Shown here one piece after another: positions 1 to 7,972 of a DNA stretch of 12,702 bases. The DNA is from Thiobacillaceae bacterium (lineage in GTDB: Bacteria; Pseudomonadota; Gammaproteobacteria; Burkholderiales; Thiobacillaceae), in the NCBI GenBank assembly GCA_024643305.1, contig JAHENE010000034.1, positions 1-12,702 on the forward strand. Reading direction: 5' to 3'. The first letter of the stretch is position 1. Every line of letters starts with the position of its first letter. The position numbers were made by a program, and so were the translations under genes. A model generated the notes under the pieces. It had not been told where the DNA came from, searched no databases, and was given only the letters and a program-made list of their open reading frames with translations.

Positions 1-3000
1 GGCTCGTTCATGGTCACCCCGGCCAGATGCTGGGCCATCTCCATGGTAATGCGGTTATGGGTAATGAACAGGAACTGGGTCTCGGCCGACATGCGCTTGA
101 CCATTTCGGAGTAACGCACGGTGTTAGCGTCGTCCAGCGGCGCATCGACTTCATCCAGCAGGCAGAACGGCGCCGGGTTGAGTTTGAATAGCGCGAACAC
201 CAGTGACAGTGCTGTCAGGGCCTTTTCGCCACCGGAAAGCAGGTGAATGCTGGAATTCTTCTTGCCGGGCGGCTGGGCGATGATCTGAACGCCTGCATCC
301 AGCAGTTCTTCGCCGGTCAGCACGAGTTCGGCGCGGCCGCCGCCAAAAAATTGCGGGAACAACTCGCCAAGGTTGGTATTGACAGTATCGAAGGTGGCCT
401 TGAGCAGTTCTCGGGTTTCCTGGTCGATTTTCTTGATTGCCGATTCAAGCGTATTGGTCGCCTCAAGCAGGTCGGCATGCTGATTCGCGAGATACGTGGA
501 ACGCTCCTGTGCCTCGGTCAATTCATCGAGCGCGGCCAGATTGACCGCCCCAAGTGCCGTAATCTCACTGCTCAAGTGGTTGATTTCACTCTGTAGCGGA
601 CCGGCCTTGGGCGAAGTTTCCTCGTATTTGACGCGCAACGCTTCCTGATCAGCCTGGGCCTGGGTGAGGTTTTCCTCAAACTGGGTTTCGGTGAGCAGCA
701 GTTCCTGGTCTTTCAGGCGAAGCTGCTCCATGCGCTCGCGCATTGGGGTGAGCCCCTGTTCGCACTGGATGCGGGACTCGTCTTCATTGCGCAGGCGATT
801 GGTGATTTCTTCCAGCGCATTGCGCGCGCCAGTCAAAGATTCTTCGCGCGCTACCCGGCTGGCAAGGGCGTTTTGCAGTCCTGTTTCGAGCGGCGCTTCG
901 TCCAGGCCGAACATTTCCTGCTGCAGTGTTGCCAGCGATTGCGAGGACTGGCTTTTTTCTTCTTCCAGATTGACAAGAAGTGTAGTCAGCTCATTGATCT
1001 TGTTGGTCGCCGTAGTCTCAATAAAGCGGGTTTCCTGCAGGCTGCGCTCGGCTTCGCGCTGGCCTTCGCGCGCTTCGTGCACGGCGCGATCGGCAATATC
1101 GCGTGCCTGGCGGGCTTCATAAACACGCTCGCGAGCAAAGTCGATTTCGCTGCGATGGTTGCGCAGGCGTTCGTCGGTGGCTTCCGATTCCTGGCGCTCG
1201 TAGGTCAGGCTGTTCTCGATTTCTCCAAGCTCGCTTTCAATTTGGCCGCGTCGCTGGGTGACGCGCTCGACCGCCTGCTGGAAGCGCAACACCTCCATCT
1301 GCACGGTCTGATGGCGGCTCTGGGACTGGTTGACCTGCTGCCGGAGCTGCTGGAGGGCCTGTTGTGCCGTTGCATAAGCTGACTGCGCATCCTGCTGAGC
1401 CTGTTCCAGTTGGCTAACCTGATTTTTTTGTTCGTCAAGTTGACGGCCAAGCTTTTCAATATCGCGGCTGCGCGCCAGCACGCTTTCCACTGCGGTGTGC
1501 GGGCCGTGAAAAGTGACGCTGTGGCGGGTAAATACATGGCCCTGCGGGGTAACCAGGCATTGGCCAGCTTGCAGTTGGCCCTGGCGCAGGCGCGCATCCC
1601 CGGCGTTTTCGGCGGTCAGCACCCCAGCAAGCCAGTCATGGAGGACGCCGGGCATCGAACCGGATTTGGCGCGAAGCTTTTCCAGCAGGCTACCGGCAGT
1701 GGTCGGCGTGCTCTCCCCTACCGCTTCGAATACGGTCATGCGCGCGGGCGGGCTTTCAGTAAACCAGCTGTCTCGTGCACCGGTCTTGATTGCCTGCAAG
1801 CGCTCTCGCAGGACAGCTTCCACAGCAGCTTCCCAGCCGGGTACTACGTCCAGGTTCTGCCAGATGCGTGAGGCATCGTTCAGGTTTTGTTGAGAGAGCC
1901 AGCCGCCCAGTTTTTCGTCAGCCTTGAGGCTTTCCTGCAATTTTTGCAATGCAGCGAGTTCGGCTTCCAGGCGGTGCAATTCACGTCGGGCCTCGTCGAG
2001 CTTGTGCAAAGCTGAATTACGCGCTTCATCCAGCGCGGGTAATTCCGAATCGCGGCTTTCGAGTTGGCCGCGTGCCTGAGCCAGCGATTCAGTGAGGTTG
2101 GAGAGCTCCGCTTCCTTTGCTGACAGGGCCGCGGAATCGGGTCTGGGCAACTGGGCCAGTTCCTTGTCCAGGCGCTCTTTGCGTTCTTCGAGTTGCTGGA
2201 GGGTCTTTTTAGCATGGGCCAGATGGGTTTCGTCCACTTGGCGGTTTTGCTCGGCATTGGACAGTGCGCTCTGGGCTTCGCCCACGGCCTGCTGGGCCTG
2301 CCTCAAGGCTTCTTCTTTCTCGGGCAGGTGCTGTTGAGAAGCAGCGGCAAGTCGGGCCTCGGCCTGGGCCAGCAGATCGACCAGGTTGGTCAGCCGCTCG
2401 CTATGCGCAGCCTTTTCACCCACGGCGGTGGCGATACGCTCGTTCAGTGACTGGTTGCGGGTTTCCAGTTCAGCCTGCTGGCGCGATAGGCGCTCGCGCG
2501 TTGTGCGCTGATGCTGCAGTGCCTGTTCGATGCGGGATACCTCGGACTGCGCCGCGTAGTACTCGCCCTGCAGCACATTGAAGCTGTCCTGCGAGGCATA
2601 GTGTTCGTTGCGCGTGGTTTCGAGCTGGGCTTCGATTTCGCGCAGGCGCGCGGTTTCGGCTTCCAGACGGTTGCCGGCCTCGCCCAGATCGCGTGCCAGG
2701 CGACTGCGCGCAGTCTGCGCATCGCGCTTTTTTGCGTACCACAGCATGTGCTGTGATCCGACAAGTTGTTCCTGGAACGTCTTGTATTGTTTGGCTACTT
2801 CGGCCTGGGCAGCCAGTTTCTCGATCTGCTTGTCGAGCTCCTGACGGATGTCTTCCACGCGGTTCAGGTTGCCGCGCGCATCCCTCAATCTAGCCTCGGT
2901 TTCCTTGCGCCGCTCTTTGTACTTTGAAATGCCTGCGGCTTCTTCCAGGTAGGCGCGCAACTCCTCCGGCTTTGCCTCGATCACGCGCGAAATCATGCCC

Positions 3001-3437
3001 TGCTCGATGATGGCGTAGGCGCGAGCACCAAGACCGGTGCCCATGAACAGGTCGGCGACGTCGCGGCGGCGCACATGCAGGTTGTTGATGTAGTAACTGG
3101 AATCGCCGTTGCGCGTGAGCACGCGCTTGACGGAAATTTCCCCGTATTGCGACCACTGGCCCGCCGCTTTGCCCTGGCTGTTGTCAAAAATCAGCTCCAC
3201 CGAGGCGCGCGACACCGGCTTTCTGGCCGAAGAGCCATTGAAGATCACGTCCTGCATCGATTCGCCGCGCAGATGCTTGGCTGAAGACTCGCCCAGCACC
3301 CAGCGCACCGCGTCAATCACATTTGACTTGCCGCAGCCATTGGGGCCGACAACGCCCGTCAATTGCGCGGGAATGGGAATGGTAGTGGGATCGACAAAGG
3401 ACTTGAAACCGGCGAGTTTGATGGATGTGAGACGCAA
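1..3437 (-). CDS. smc: Chromosome segregation protein SMC (3'-truncated by window edge)
   Basis: SMC is the ABC-type ATPase of the bacterial condensin complex (with ScpA/ScpB) that organises and segregates the chromosome. The minus-strand frame is open from 3437 to the window edge, 1145 full codons. Visible in order: an N-terminal head starting MRLTSIKLAGFKSF with Walker A GPNGCGKS (residues 31-38); a Glu/Gln/Arg-rich coiled coil; a hinge around residues 500-640 with GWEAAVEAVL at about 533; a second coiled coil; then the C-terminal head with signature LSGGEK (about 1067-1072) and Walker B CLLDEVDAPLDD (D1095, E1096). The reading stops shortly after the head motif ITHNRITMEMA, so roughly the last 20-30 residues are missing compared with usual lengths near 1170. 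The start is a TTG with AGGA 8 nt upstream (TCCT at 3446-3449 on the plus strand); no ATG fits the conserved N-terminus. It is divergent from queF. Identity is very secure. Confidence 0.97.
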   Translation of the reverse strand, partial: MRLTSIKLAGFKSFVDPTTIPIPAQLTGVVGPNGCGKSNVIDAVRWVLGESSAKHLRGESMQDVIFNGSSARKPVSRASVELIFDNSQGKAAGQWSQYGEISVKRVLTRNGDSSYYINNLHVRRRDVADLFMGTGLGARAYAIIEQGMISRVIEAKPEELRAYLEEAAGISKYKERRKETEARLRDARGNLNRVEDIRQELDKQIEKLAAQAEVAKQYKTFQEQLVGSQHMLWYAKKRDAQTARSRLARDLGEAGNRLEAETARLREIEAQLETTRNEHYASQDSFNVLQGEYYAAQSEVSRIEQALQHQRTTRERLSRQQAELETRNQSLNERIATAVGEKAAHSERLTNLVDLLAQAEARLAAASQQHLPEKEEALRQAQQAVGEAQSALSNAEQNRQVDETHLAHAKKTLQQLEERKERLDKELAQLPRPDSAALSAKEAELSNLTESLAQARGQLESRDSELPALDEARNSALHKLDEARRELHRLEAELAALQKLQESLKADEKLGGWLSQQNLNDASRIWQNLDVVPGWEAAVEAVLRERLQAIKTGARDSWFTESPPARMTVFEAVGESTPTTAGSLLEKLRAKSGSMPGVLHDWLAGVLTAENAGDARLRQGQLQAGQCLVTPQGHVFTRHSVTFHGPHTAVESVLARSRDIEKLGRQLDEQKNQVSQLEQAQQDAQSAYATAQQALQQLRQQVNQSQSRHQTVQMEVLRFQQAVERVTQRRGQIESELGEIENSLTYERQESEATDERLRNHRSEIDFARERVYEARQARDIADRAVHEAREGQREAERSLQETRFIETTATNKINELTTLLVNLEEEKSQSSQSLATLQQEMFGLDEAPLETGLQNALASRVAREESLTGARNALEEITNRLRNEDESRIQCEQGLTPMRERMEQLRLKDQELLLTETQFEENLTQAQADQEALRVKYEETSPKAGPLQSEINHLSSEITALGAVNLAALDELTEAQERSTYLANQHADLLEATNTLESAIKKIDQETRELLKATFDTVNTNLGELFPQFFGGGRAELVLTGEELLDAGVQIIAQPPGKKNSSIHLLSGGEKALTALSLVFALFKLNPAPFCLLDEVDAPLDDANTVRYSEMVKRMSAETQFLFITHNRITMEMAQHLAGVTMNE

Positions 3438-3445
3438 GGGACAGA

Positions 3446-3449
3446 TCCT
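3446..3449 (-). promoter_or_regulatory. Ribosome binding site deciding the TTG start of smc
   Basis: On the minus strand AGGA lies 8 nt before a TTG codon (3437-3435) that opens the conserved SMC N-terminus. No in-frame ATG or GTG is seen nearby upstream, so this site supports TTG initiation. Confidence 0.6.
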
Positions 3450-3454
3450 ACTTA

Positions 3455-3460
3455 TATAAT
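3455..3460 (+). promoter_or_regulatory. Possible -10 element (TATAAT) for queF
   Basis: A perfect TATAAT lies in the smc–queF divergent region. No good -35 is found 16-18 bp upstream, so this may be an activator-dependent or chance match. It would give a queF leader of about 60 nt containing a GC-rich inverted repeat, CCGGCC/GGCCGG (3474-3479 and 3490-3495). Confidence 0.3.
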
Positions 3461-3528
3461 GTTGCCAAACTACCCGGCCCCTCCTCCGAGGCCGGCTCGA
3501 TTTTCACCCATTCTACTACGACCTAGCC

Positions 3529-3948
3529 ATGCCCTCCTCACCTTCCAAAACACTTGAAACCTTTGCCAACCCGAAACCTGAGCGGGATTTTCATATCCAT
3601 ATGGAAGTACCTGAATTTACGTGCCTTTGCCCCAAGACCGGGCAGCCGGATTTCGCCACGCTTTACCTGGATTACATCCCGGACAAGACCTGCGTCGAAC
3701 TCAAGAGCCTCAAGCTCTACATTTGGGGATTTCGCAACGAAGGGCACTTCCACGAGGATGTCACCAACCGCATCCTCGATGATCTGGTCAAGGTAACCAA
3801 GCCCAGGTTCATGCGGCTGACCGCCAAGTTCTACGTACGTGGGGGAATTTTCACCAATGTTGTGGCCGAGCACCGCAAAAAAGGCTGGAAACCAGCGCCG
3901 CGTGTGGAATTGAGCCAGTTCGAGTCACAGTCCAACACGCGTGGTTAA
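3529..3948 (+). CDS. queF: NADPH-dependent 7-cyano-7-deazaguanine reductase QueF
   Basis: QueF reduces the nitrile preQ0 to the amine preQ1 with NADPH, a cytosolic step in making queuosine for tRNA wobble position 34. The 139-residue protein is the short, unimodular (YkvM-like) type. Visible motifs: [14 protein letters not shown] (residues 30-43), in which C34 is the expected nucleophile forming the thioimide with preQ0 and D41 the expected proton donor; the QueF signature ELKSLKLY (57-64), the family's NADPH-binding motif; and FHE at 74-76, whose Glu is expected to bind the substrate. The N-terminus ([17 protein letters not shown]) is typical of proteobacterial members. No Shine-Dalgarno sequence is visible before the ATG, which is odd, but the next ATG (codon 25) would remove conserved sequence. 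The gene is divergent from smc and followed after 48 bp by the sugar kinase, with a palindromic repeat between them. Confidence 0.96.
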   Translation: MPSSPSKTLETFANPKPERDFHIHMEVPEFTCLCPKTGQPDFATLYLDYIPDKTCVELKSLKLYIWGFRNEGHFHEDVTNRILDDLVKVTKPRFMRLTAKFYVRGGIFTNVVAEHRKKGWKPAPRVELSQFESQSNTRG

Positions 3949-3950
3949 AT

Positions 3951-3990
3951 ATCTCCCTCTTCCCCCTCGGGAGAGGATTTGAGTGAGGAG
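3951..3990 (+). repeat. Short palindromic REP-like repeat ('NPLPRG'-coding type)
   Basis: The stretch between queF and the kinase has CCTCT-T-CCC (3956-3964), loop CCTC, and GGGAGAGG (3969-3976), then GATTTGAGTGAGGAG. Read on the minus strand it encodes HSNPLPRGKRE, close to the 'PHPNPLPxGEG' peptide typical of a dispersed GC-rich intergenic repeat seen in many Proteobacteria. This is recognition from memory, and only one copy lies in this window. The hairpin lacks a T-run, so it is not a clear intrinsic terminator, though it could slow or protect transcripts at the end of queF. Confidence 0.55.
3985..3990 (+). promoter_or_regulatory. Ribosome binding site GAGGAG for the sugar kinase, inside the repeat
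   Basis: GAGGAG lies 6 nt before the TTG at 3997, an ideal distance. The other candidate start, TTG at 3979, has its GAGAGGA only 1-2 nt away, which is too close. The site belongs to the arm of the palindromic repeat, so the repeat seems to have supplied the translation signal. Confidence 0.5.
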
Positions 3991-3996
3991 CAATCA

Positions 3997-5229
3997 TTGT
4001 TCTATCTCGGTCTGGATTTTGGTACCTCGGGCGCACGCGCTTGTGTGCTGAATCAGGCTGAGGAAGCCATTTACGAGGCACGGGCCTTTTATGCAGATCC
4101 AGCCGCACCAGAGTATTGGCGCGAAATATTGTATGAACTGATTCGCCATATCCCCGGGAACATTCGGGCTGATCTATCTGCGTTGGCCGTTGATGGCACT
4201 TCCGGTACGCTCTTTGCGACCGATGAAACCTTCGAACCTGTCAGCCCGGCACTCCTCTACAACGACGGGCGGGCAGTGGCAGAGTCGAAGGAAATCGACA
4301 ACCCCCAATTTGGCCCCACCTCCGGCCTTGCCAAGCGCCTTTGGTTTGCAAGACACTTTCCCAATGCCGCTTTCTGCTTTCATCAGGCCGACTGGCTCAC
4401 GGCTTTGCTAACCAGGAAAGGTGGGCTTAGCGATTACCACAATGCCCTGAAATCCGGCTTTGACGTGGAAAAACTGGCCTGGCCTGACTGGGTGAATCGT
4501 TTGCCTGGTAGCCATTGGCAGCAAAGGGTGTTGTCGCCCGGGGAAGCGATCGGCCCGTTTGATCCGGATATGGCAAAGCGCCTACACATCAATCCGGCAT
4601 GTATCGTGCGTGCGGGAACTACGGACAGCATCGCCGCTTTCATGGCAGCAGGGATAAAGGAACCTGGCGAAGCCGTGACATCCCTCGGCACGACGTTGGT
4701 GTTGAAGCTCTTGTCCGAAAAACGCGTGGAAGATGCAGCCAGCGGGGTTTATTCACACCGATATGGAAAATTGTGGCTGGCGGGCGGTGCCAGCAATAGT
4801 GGTGGCGGGGTTTTGAAACGGTTTTTCACTGACAGGGAAATAGGGCAACTGAGTACTGCCATCGATACCAGCCAGCCCAGCGGCCTGGACTACTATCCCC
4901 TGCCCTGTCCGGGCGAACGCTTTCCGGTCAACAACCCGAAGCTTGCGCCGGATATGGAACCGCGCCCCGCGGATGACGTAAAGTTTCTGCACGGCCTGTT
5001 GGAAGGCATGGCAAGGATCGAGATGCATGGATACCGCAAACTCGTAGAACTGGGCGCCAATCCGCTCAAACGGGTCTTCTCATCGGGCGGAGGAGCTCAA
5101 AATGAAGCCTGGTGCAAGATTAGACAAACCTTACTGGGGGTGCCTGTTGAAGTGGCGAGGCACACCGAGGCCGCGTTCGGAACAGCTATGCTGGCAAGGC
5201 GGGGAAAGTCGTTGTTGCCGATTGGCTGA
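3997..5229 (+). CDS. FGGY-family carbohydrate kinase (D-ribulokinase/xylulokinase-like)
   Basis: A cytosolic kinase that should transfer phosphate from ATP to a sugar. From the TTG at 3997 it is 410 residues, shorter than classical xylulokinase or glycerol kinase (about 490-500) and close to the compact cyanobacterial/plant group described as D-ribulose kinases. The N-terminal FGGY domain opens LGLDFGTSGAR (phosphate-binding loop; D7 and T10), followed by VDGTSGTLF and LYNDGRA. The C-terminal domain carries AGTTDSIAAFMAAG (D210, the likely catalytic base), SLGTTLVLK, GGASNSGGG, then SSGGGAQNEAW and TEAAFGTAMLA, the adenosine-binding part. The start at 3997 is preferred for its GAGGAG; TTG at 3979 would add six residues. 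It follows queF by 48 bp and may be co-transcribed. No sugar transporter or sugar-pathway gene lies nearby, so the substrate is uncertain. Family is secure, substrate is not. Confidence 0.85.
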   Translation: MFYLGLDFGTSGARACVLNQAEEAIYEARAFYADPAAPEYWREILYELIRHIPGNIRADLSALAVDGTSGTLFATDETFEPVSPALLYNDGRAVAESKEIDNPQFGPTSGLAKRLWFARHFPNAAFCFHQADWLTALLTRKGGLSDYHNALKSGFDVEKLAWPDWVNRLPGSHWQQRVLSPGEAIGPFDPDMAKRLHINPACIVRAGTTDSIAAFMAAGIKEPGEAVTSLGTTLVLKLLSEKRVEDAASGVYSHRYGKLWLAGGASNSGGGVLKRFFTDREIGQLSTAIDTSQPSGLDYYPLPCPGERFPVNNPKLAPDMEPRPADDVKFLHGLLEGMARIEMHGYRKLVELGANPLKRVFSSGGGAQNEAWCKIRQTLLGVPVEVARHTEAAFGTAMLARRGKSLLPIG

Positions 5230-5248
5230 TAACCACGGGTTTTCATGT

Positions 5249-5264
5249 ATTCATGGTCATGAAT
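5249..5264 (+). promoter_or_regulatory. Perfect inverted repeat upstream of the histidine kinase, possible operator
   Basis: ATTCATG-GT-CATGAAT is a perfect 7+2+7 inverted repeat. Its core ATGGTCAT (5253-5260) is also inverted at 5283-5290 (ATGACCAT). It lies between the sugar kinase and the FixL-like gene, just upstream of a possible promoter (5266-5293). This is the geometry of a dimeric regulator site, but no regulator is known. Confidence 0.35.
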
Positions 5265-5265
5265 A

Positions 5266-5293
5266 GTGACGGATTTCAATTTATGACCATAAT
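5266..5293 (+). promoter_or_regulatory. Possible sigma-70 promoter for the two-component operon
   Basis: GTGACG (5266-5271), 16 bp, CATAAT (5288-5293) is a fair match to -35/-10 consensus (4/6 and 5/6) and would start transcription about 25 nt before the ATG of the kinase. Judged by eye only. Confidence 0.3.
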
Positions 5294-5323
5294 TAGAAGT
5301 ACGACCTAGCCAACACATCCAGA

Positions 5324-7972
5324 ATGAATCGAAAAAAATCGCCAACGGGCAATGCAGGCGATCACCAGGGAACAACAGACAGACGTGCCGACAACCTCGA
5401 TGCCCGTTTGCTTGATCTTGCCTTCGAACCCGTCATGGTTCGCCATTTCAATGGCGAGATTAGCTACTGGAACCGGGGTGCCGGCGAGCTGTATGGCTAC
5501 AGCAGCGAAGAGGCTATCGGCGCTGTAAGCCATGACTTGCTCAAGACGGTTTTCCCGCTCCTGCGGCAGGATTTCGATAAGCAACTCGTCAAGGAAGGCG
5601 TATGGATCGGTGAATTGATCCATACCGCCAGGGATGGCCGGAAAATCATCGTTGAAAGCCGGCAGCAGCTATTCGAGCAACCCGACGGCAGGCGGCTGGT
5701 ACTCGAAACCAACCGCGACATTACCACCCGCGAAACCCAGTACCGCACCCTGTTCGAAGGTATGCAGGAAGGCGCGGGGTTTTGCCGAATGATCTACGAT
5801 GAACAGAGCCAGCCGGTTGACTGGGTTTATCTCGACGTCAATCCGGCACTTGAAAAAATATTGGGCATTGCCGGCATGACCGGGCAACGGAACAGCGATC
5901 TGTTTCCGGGGATGAAAGAATCCAATCCTGAGCTGTTCGAGACGTTTGGGCGTGTGTCCAAAACCGGCATGCCCGACACTCTCGAAGGCTATCTGCATGG
6001 GCTGGATATGTGGGTCTACCTCTCGGTCTTTAGCCCGGCCCGGGGTCATTTCATCGCCATCGGCAAAGATATCAGCGACCGTAAACGTCAGGAAGAGGAA
6101 TTGTTCCGAAGCCGTAATCAGCTGAAATTCTTTGTCGAGCAAGTACCTGCCTCGGTAGCCATGCTGGACAAGGATCTTCGGTACGTGTCCTTTAGCCGCC
6201 GCTGGCTGGATGACTATGGCTTGGGCAATCAGGATCTGACCGGCCGCCATCACTATGATGTGTTTCCCGAAATCAGGAACAAACCCGACTGGCAGGCAGT
6301 TCATCAAAGGGCTTTGGCAGGCAAGGTAGAAAGGAACGATGAAGACCATTTTATTCGTGAAGACGGCACTGATTCATGGATAAGGTGGGAAGTGCGGCCC
6401 TGGCTTGATGTTGCTGGAGAAATAGGCGGCATATTGATATTTAGTGAGGACATTTCCCAACGCAAGAAGGCTGAAAGCGAGTTAAGACAAGTCAAGGAGC
6501 GGCTTGAGCATCTTCTTACAGCAGGACCGGCCGTCATATATGCCTGCAAGCCCGACGGGGATTTTGGCGCCACGTTTGTCAGCAATAACATAGAGAGCCA
6601 ATTGGGATATGCGCCCGAGGAATTCCTGATCCAAAGCGATTTTTGGGCCGGACACATCCATCCGGACGATGCGCAGCGCGTGTTTGCAGGGTTGCCAAAA
6701 CTATTCGAGACTGGACGTCACTCGCATGAGTACCGCTTTCTGCACAAGAACGGAACTTATCGCTGGATGCTGGATGAATTGCGCCTTGTTCGCGACGCGG
6801 ATGGGAAACCACTGGAAATCATCGGTGCATGGCATGACATAACCGAACTCAAGCTTGCAGAGGAAGAATTGCGTGAAAACGAACAGAGCCTGAGGCTCTC
6901 GCTCGACGCTGCGAGAATGGGCATGTGGGACTGGAACCTCGGCACGGATGCGCTTTGGTGGGATGATCGGGAATACGAGCTCTTCGGCATTCTGCCCGGG
7001 GAGTTTTCCGGATATGCAGCACAGGCCTTCGAGAGAATTCACCCGGATGATCGTGAAAAGGCAAGAAAGGCTGTAATGGATGCGATCTCCGCGGGCGGGT
7101 TGTTTGACACGGAGTTTCGCGTCATCCATCCGGATGGAAGCATCCATTGGCTGGCCGCGCGCGGGCAAGGGGTTGCCGCTGGCGTGAATCGGATGGTAGG
7201 TGTGAATTATGACATTACCGGCCTCAAACAGGCTGAACGCGAACGTGACAAATACACCCGGATGGAAAACATGGCACAAATGCACCGCCTGCACATTGCC
7301 GGCGAGTTTGCTGCGCTTCTGGCACATCAGCTGAACCAGCCGCTGACGGCGATCAGGAGCTTTGCCGAGGCCGGCATTGCGCGATTGCGCAAGGGCAAGC
7401 TGGAACCCGAGCAGATGCGCGAAACGCTGAACGATGTGGTGACGCAGTCCGAACGTGCTGCAGGCTCGATCCGCGATCTGCGCAAATTCCTGGCGCGCCA
7501 GCCACAGGAAATGACTCCCGGTGACATCAATGCCGAAGTGAACGCTGCATGCATGCTTATGGATATCATGGCGCGCGGGCGCAAAATCAAAATCAAGCTG
7601 AATCTTGCCGTGGATTTGCCGCTGGTTTCCATGCGGACGTCGCAGATCGAGCAGATCATCGTCAACCTGATGGAAAACGCGATGGATGCGATCAACCAAG
7701 AAAAAGACAAGCCGAATGGCGGCAGCATCGAAATCAATACCCATCTGGACGCCGACAATCGCGAAATCGTCATCGATATTCTGGACAGCGGCCCAGGCCT
7801 TGATGAAGAGGCGGTAGGCCGGGTGTTCGATCCGCTTTACACCACCAAGAAGAATGGCATCGGCATGGGGCTGGTTATCAGCCGTTCGATTGTTGCAGAC
7901 CATGGCGGACGCATCTGGGCGGAGCCCGGTTCGGGCGGACGCTTCTTCTTCACACTGCCGGTGCCAAAATGA
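5324..7972 (+). CDS. Multi-PAS sensor histidine kinase, FixL-like
   Basis: An 882-residue sensor kinase predicted to autophosphorylate and pass phosphate to the response regulator encoded next. No hydrophobic membrane segment is seen, so it should be cytosolic. It has five PAS domains in tandem, at about residues 24-131, 137-250, 258-376, 385-506 and 513-632, most ending in a DIT/DIS motif followed by a short helical linker; the fourth and fifth are PAS_3-like (HPDD motifs, Trp-rich C-terminal strands). The kinase core follows: H-box LLAHQLNQPLTAI with phospho-acceptor H668, N-box NLMENAMDAI (781-790), G1 DSGPGL (821-826), F-box FDPLYTT (835-841) and G2 GIGMGL (845-850). The HQLNQPLTAI type is that of FixL/DctB-like kinases. 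The stop overlaps the regulator start (ATGA). The signal cannot be told from sequence: no haem or flavin ligand could be assigned with confidence. No strong ribosome binding site precedes the ATG. Confidence 0.93.
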   Translation: MNRKKSPTGNAGDHQGTTDRRADNLDARLLDLAFEPVMVRHFNGEISYWNRGAGELYGYSSEEAIGAVSHDLLKTVFPLLRQDFDKQLVKEGVWIGELIHTARDGRKIIVESRQQLFEQPDGRRLVLETNRDITTRETQYRTLFEGMQEGAGFCRMIYDEQSQPVDWVYLDVNPALEKILGIAGMTGQRNSDLFPGMKESNPELFETFGRVSKTGMPDTLEGYLHGLDMWVYLSVFSPARGHFIAIGKDISDRKRQEEELFRSRNQLKFFVEQVPASVAMLDKDLRYVSFSRRWLDDYGLGNQDLTGRHHYDVFPEIRNKPDWQAVHQRALAGKVERNDEDHFIREDGTDSWIRWEVRPWLDVAGEIGGILIFSEDISQRKKAESELRQVKERLEHLLTAGPAVIYACKPDGDFGATFVSNNIESQLGYAPEEFLIQSDFWAGHIHPDDAQRVFAGLPKLFETGRHSHEYRFLHKNGTYRWMLDELRLVRDADGKPLEIIGAWHDITELKLAEEELRENEQSLRLSLDAARMGMWDWNLGTDALWWDDREYELFGILPGEFSGYAAQAFERIHPDDREKARKAVMDAISAGGLFDTEFRVIHPDGSIHWLAARGQGVAAGVNRMVGVNYDITGLKQAERERDKYTRMENMAQMHRLHIAGEFAALLAHQLNQPLTAIRSFAEAGIARLRKGKLEPEQMRETLNDVVTQSERAAGSIRDLRKFLARQPQEMTPGDINAEVNAACMLMDIMARGRKIKIKLNLAVDLPLVSMRTSQIEQIIVNLMENAMDAINQEKDKPNGGSIEINTHLDADNREIVIDILDSGPGLDEEAVGRVFDPLYTTKKNGIGMGLVISRSIVADHGGRIWAEPGSGGRFFFTLPVPK

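Noticed and set aside
3438..3528. A preQ1 riboswitch upstream of queF.
   Set aside because: There is a GC-rich inverted repeat but no sequence resembling the conserved preQ1 aptamer.
3517..5312. The 13-base repeat TACGACCTAGCCA at 3517-3529 and 5300-5312, each just before a gene.
   Set aside because: By rough estimate about one 13-base exact repeat is expected by chance in a window this size. It has no internal symmetry and no third copy was seen.
5324..7972. Calling the kinase a haem-based oxygen sensor (true FixL).
   Set aside because: The kinase core is FixL-like, but I could not place the haem-ligand His of FixL in any PAS domain by eye, and there is no nitrogen-fixation context.
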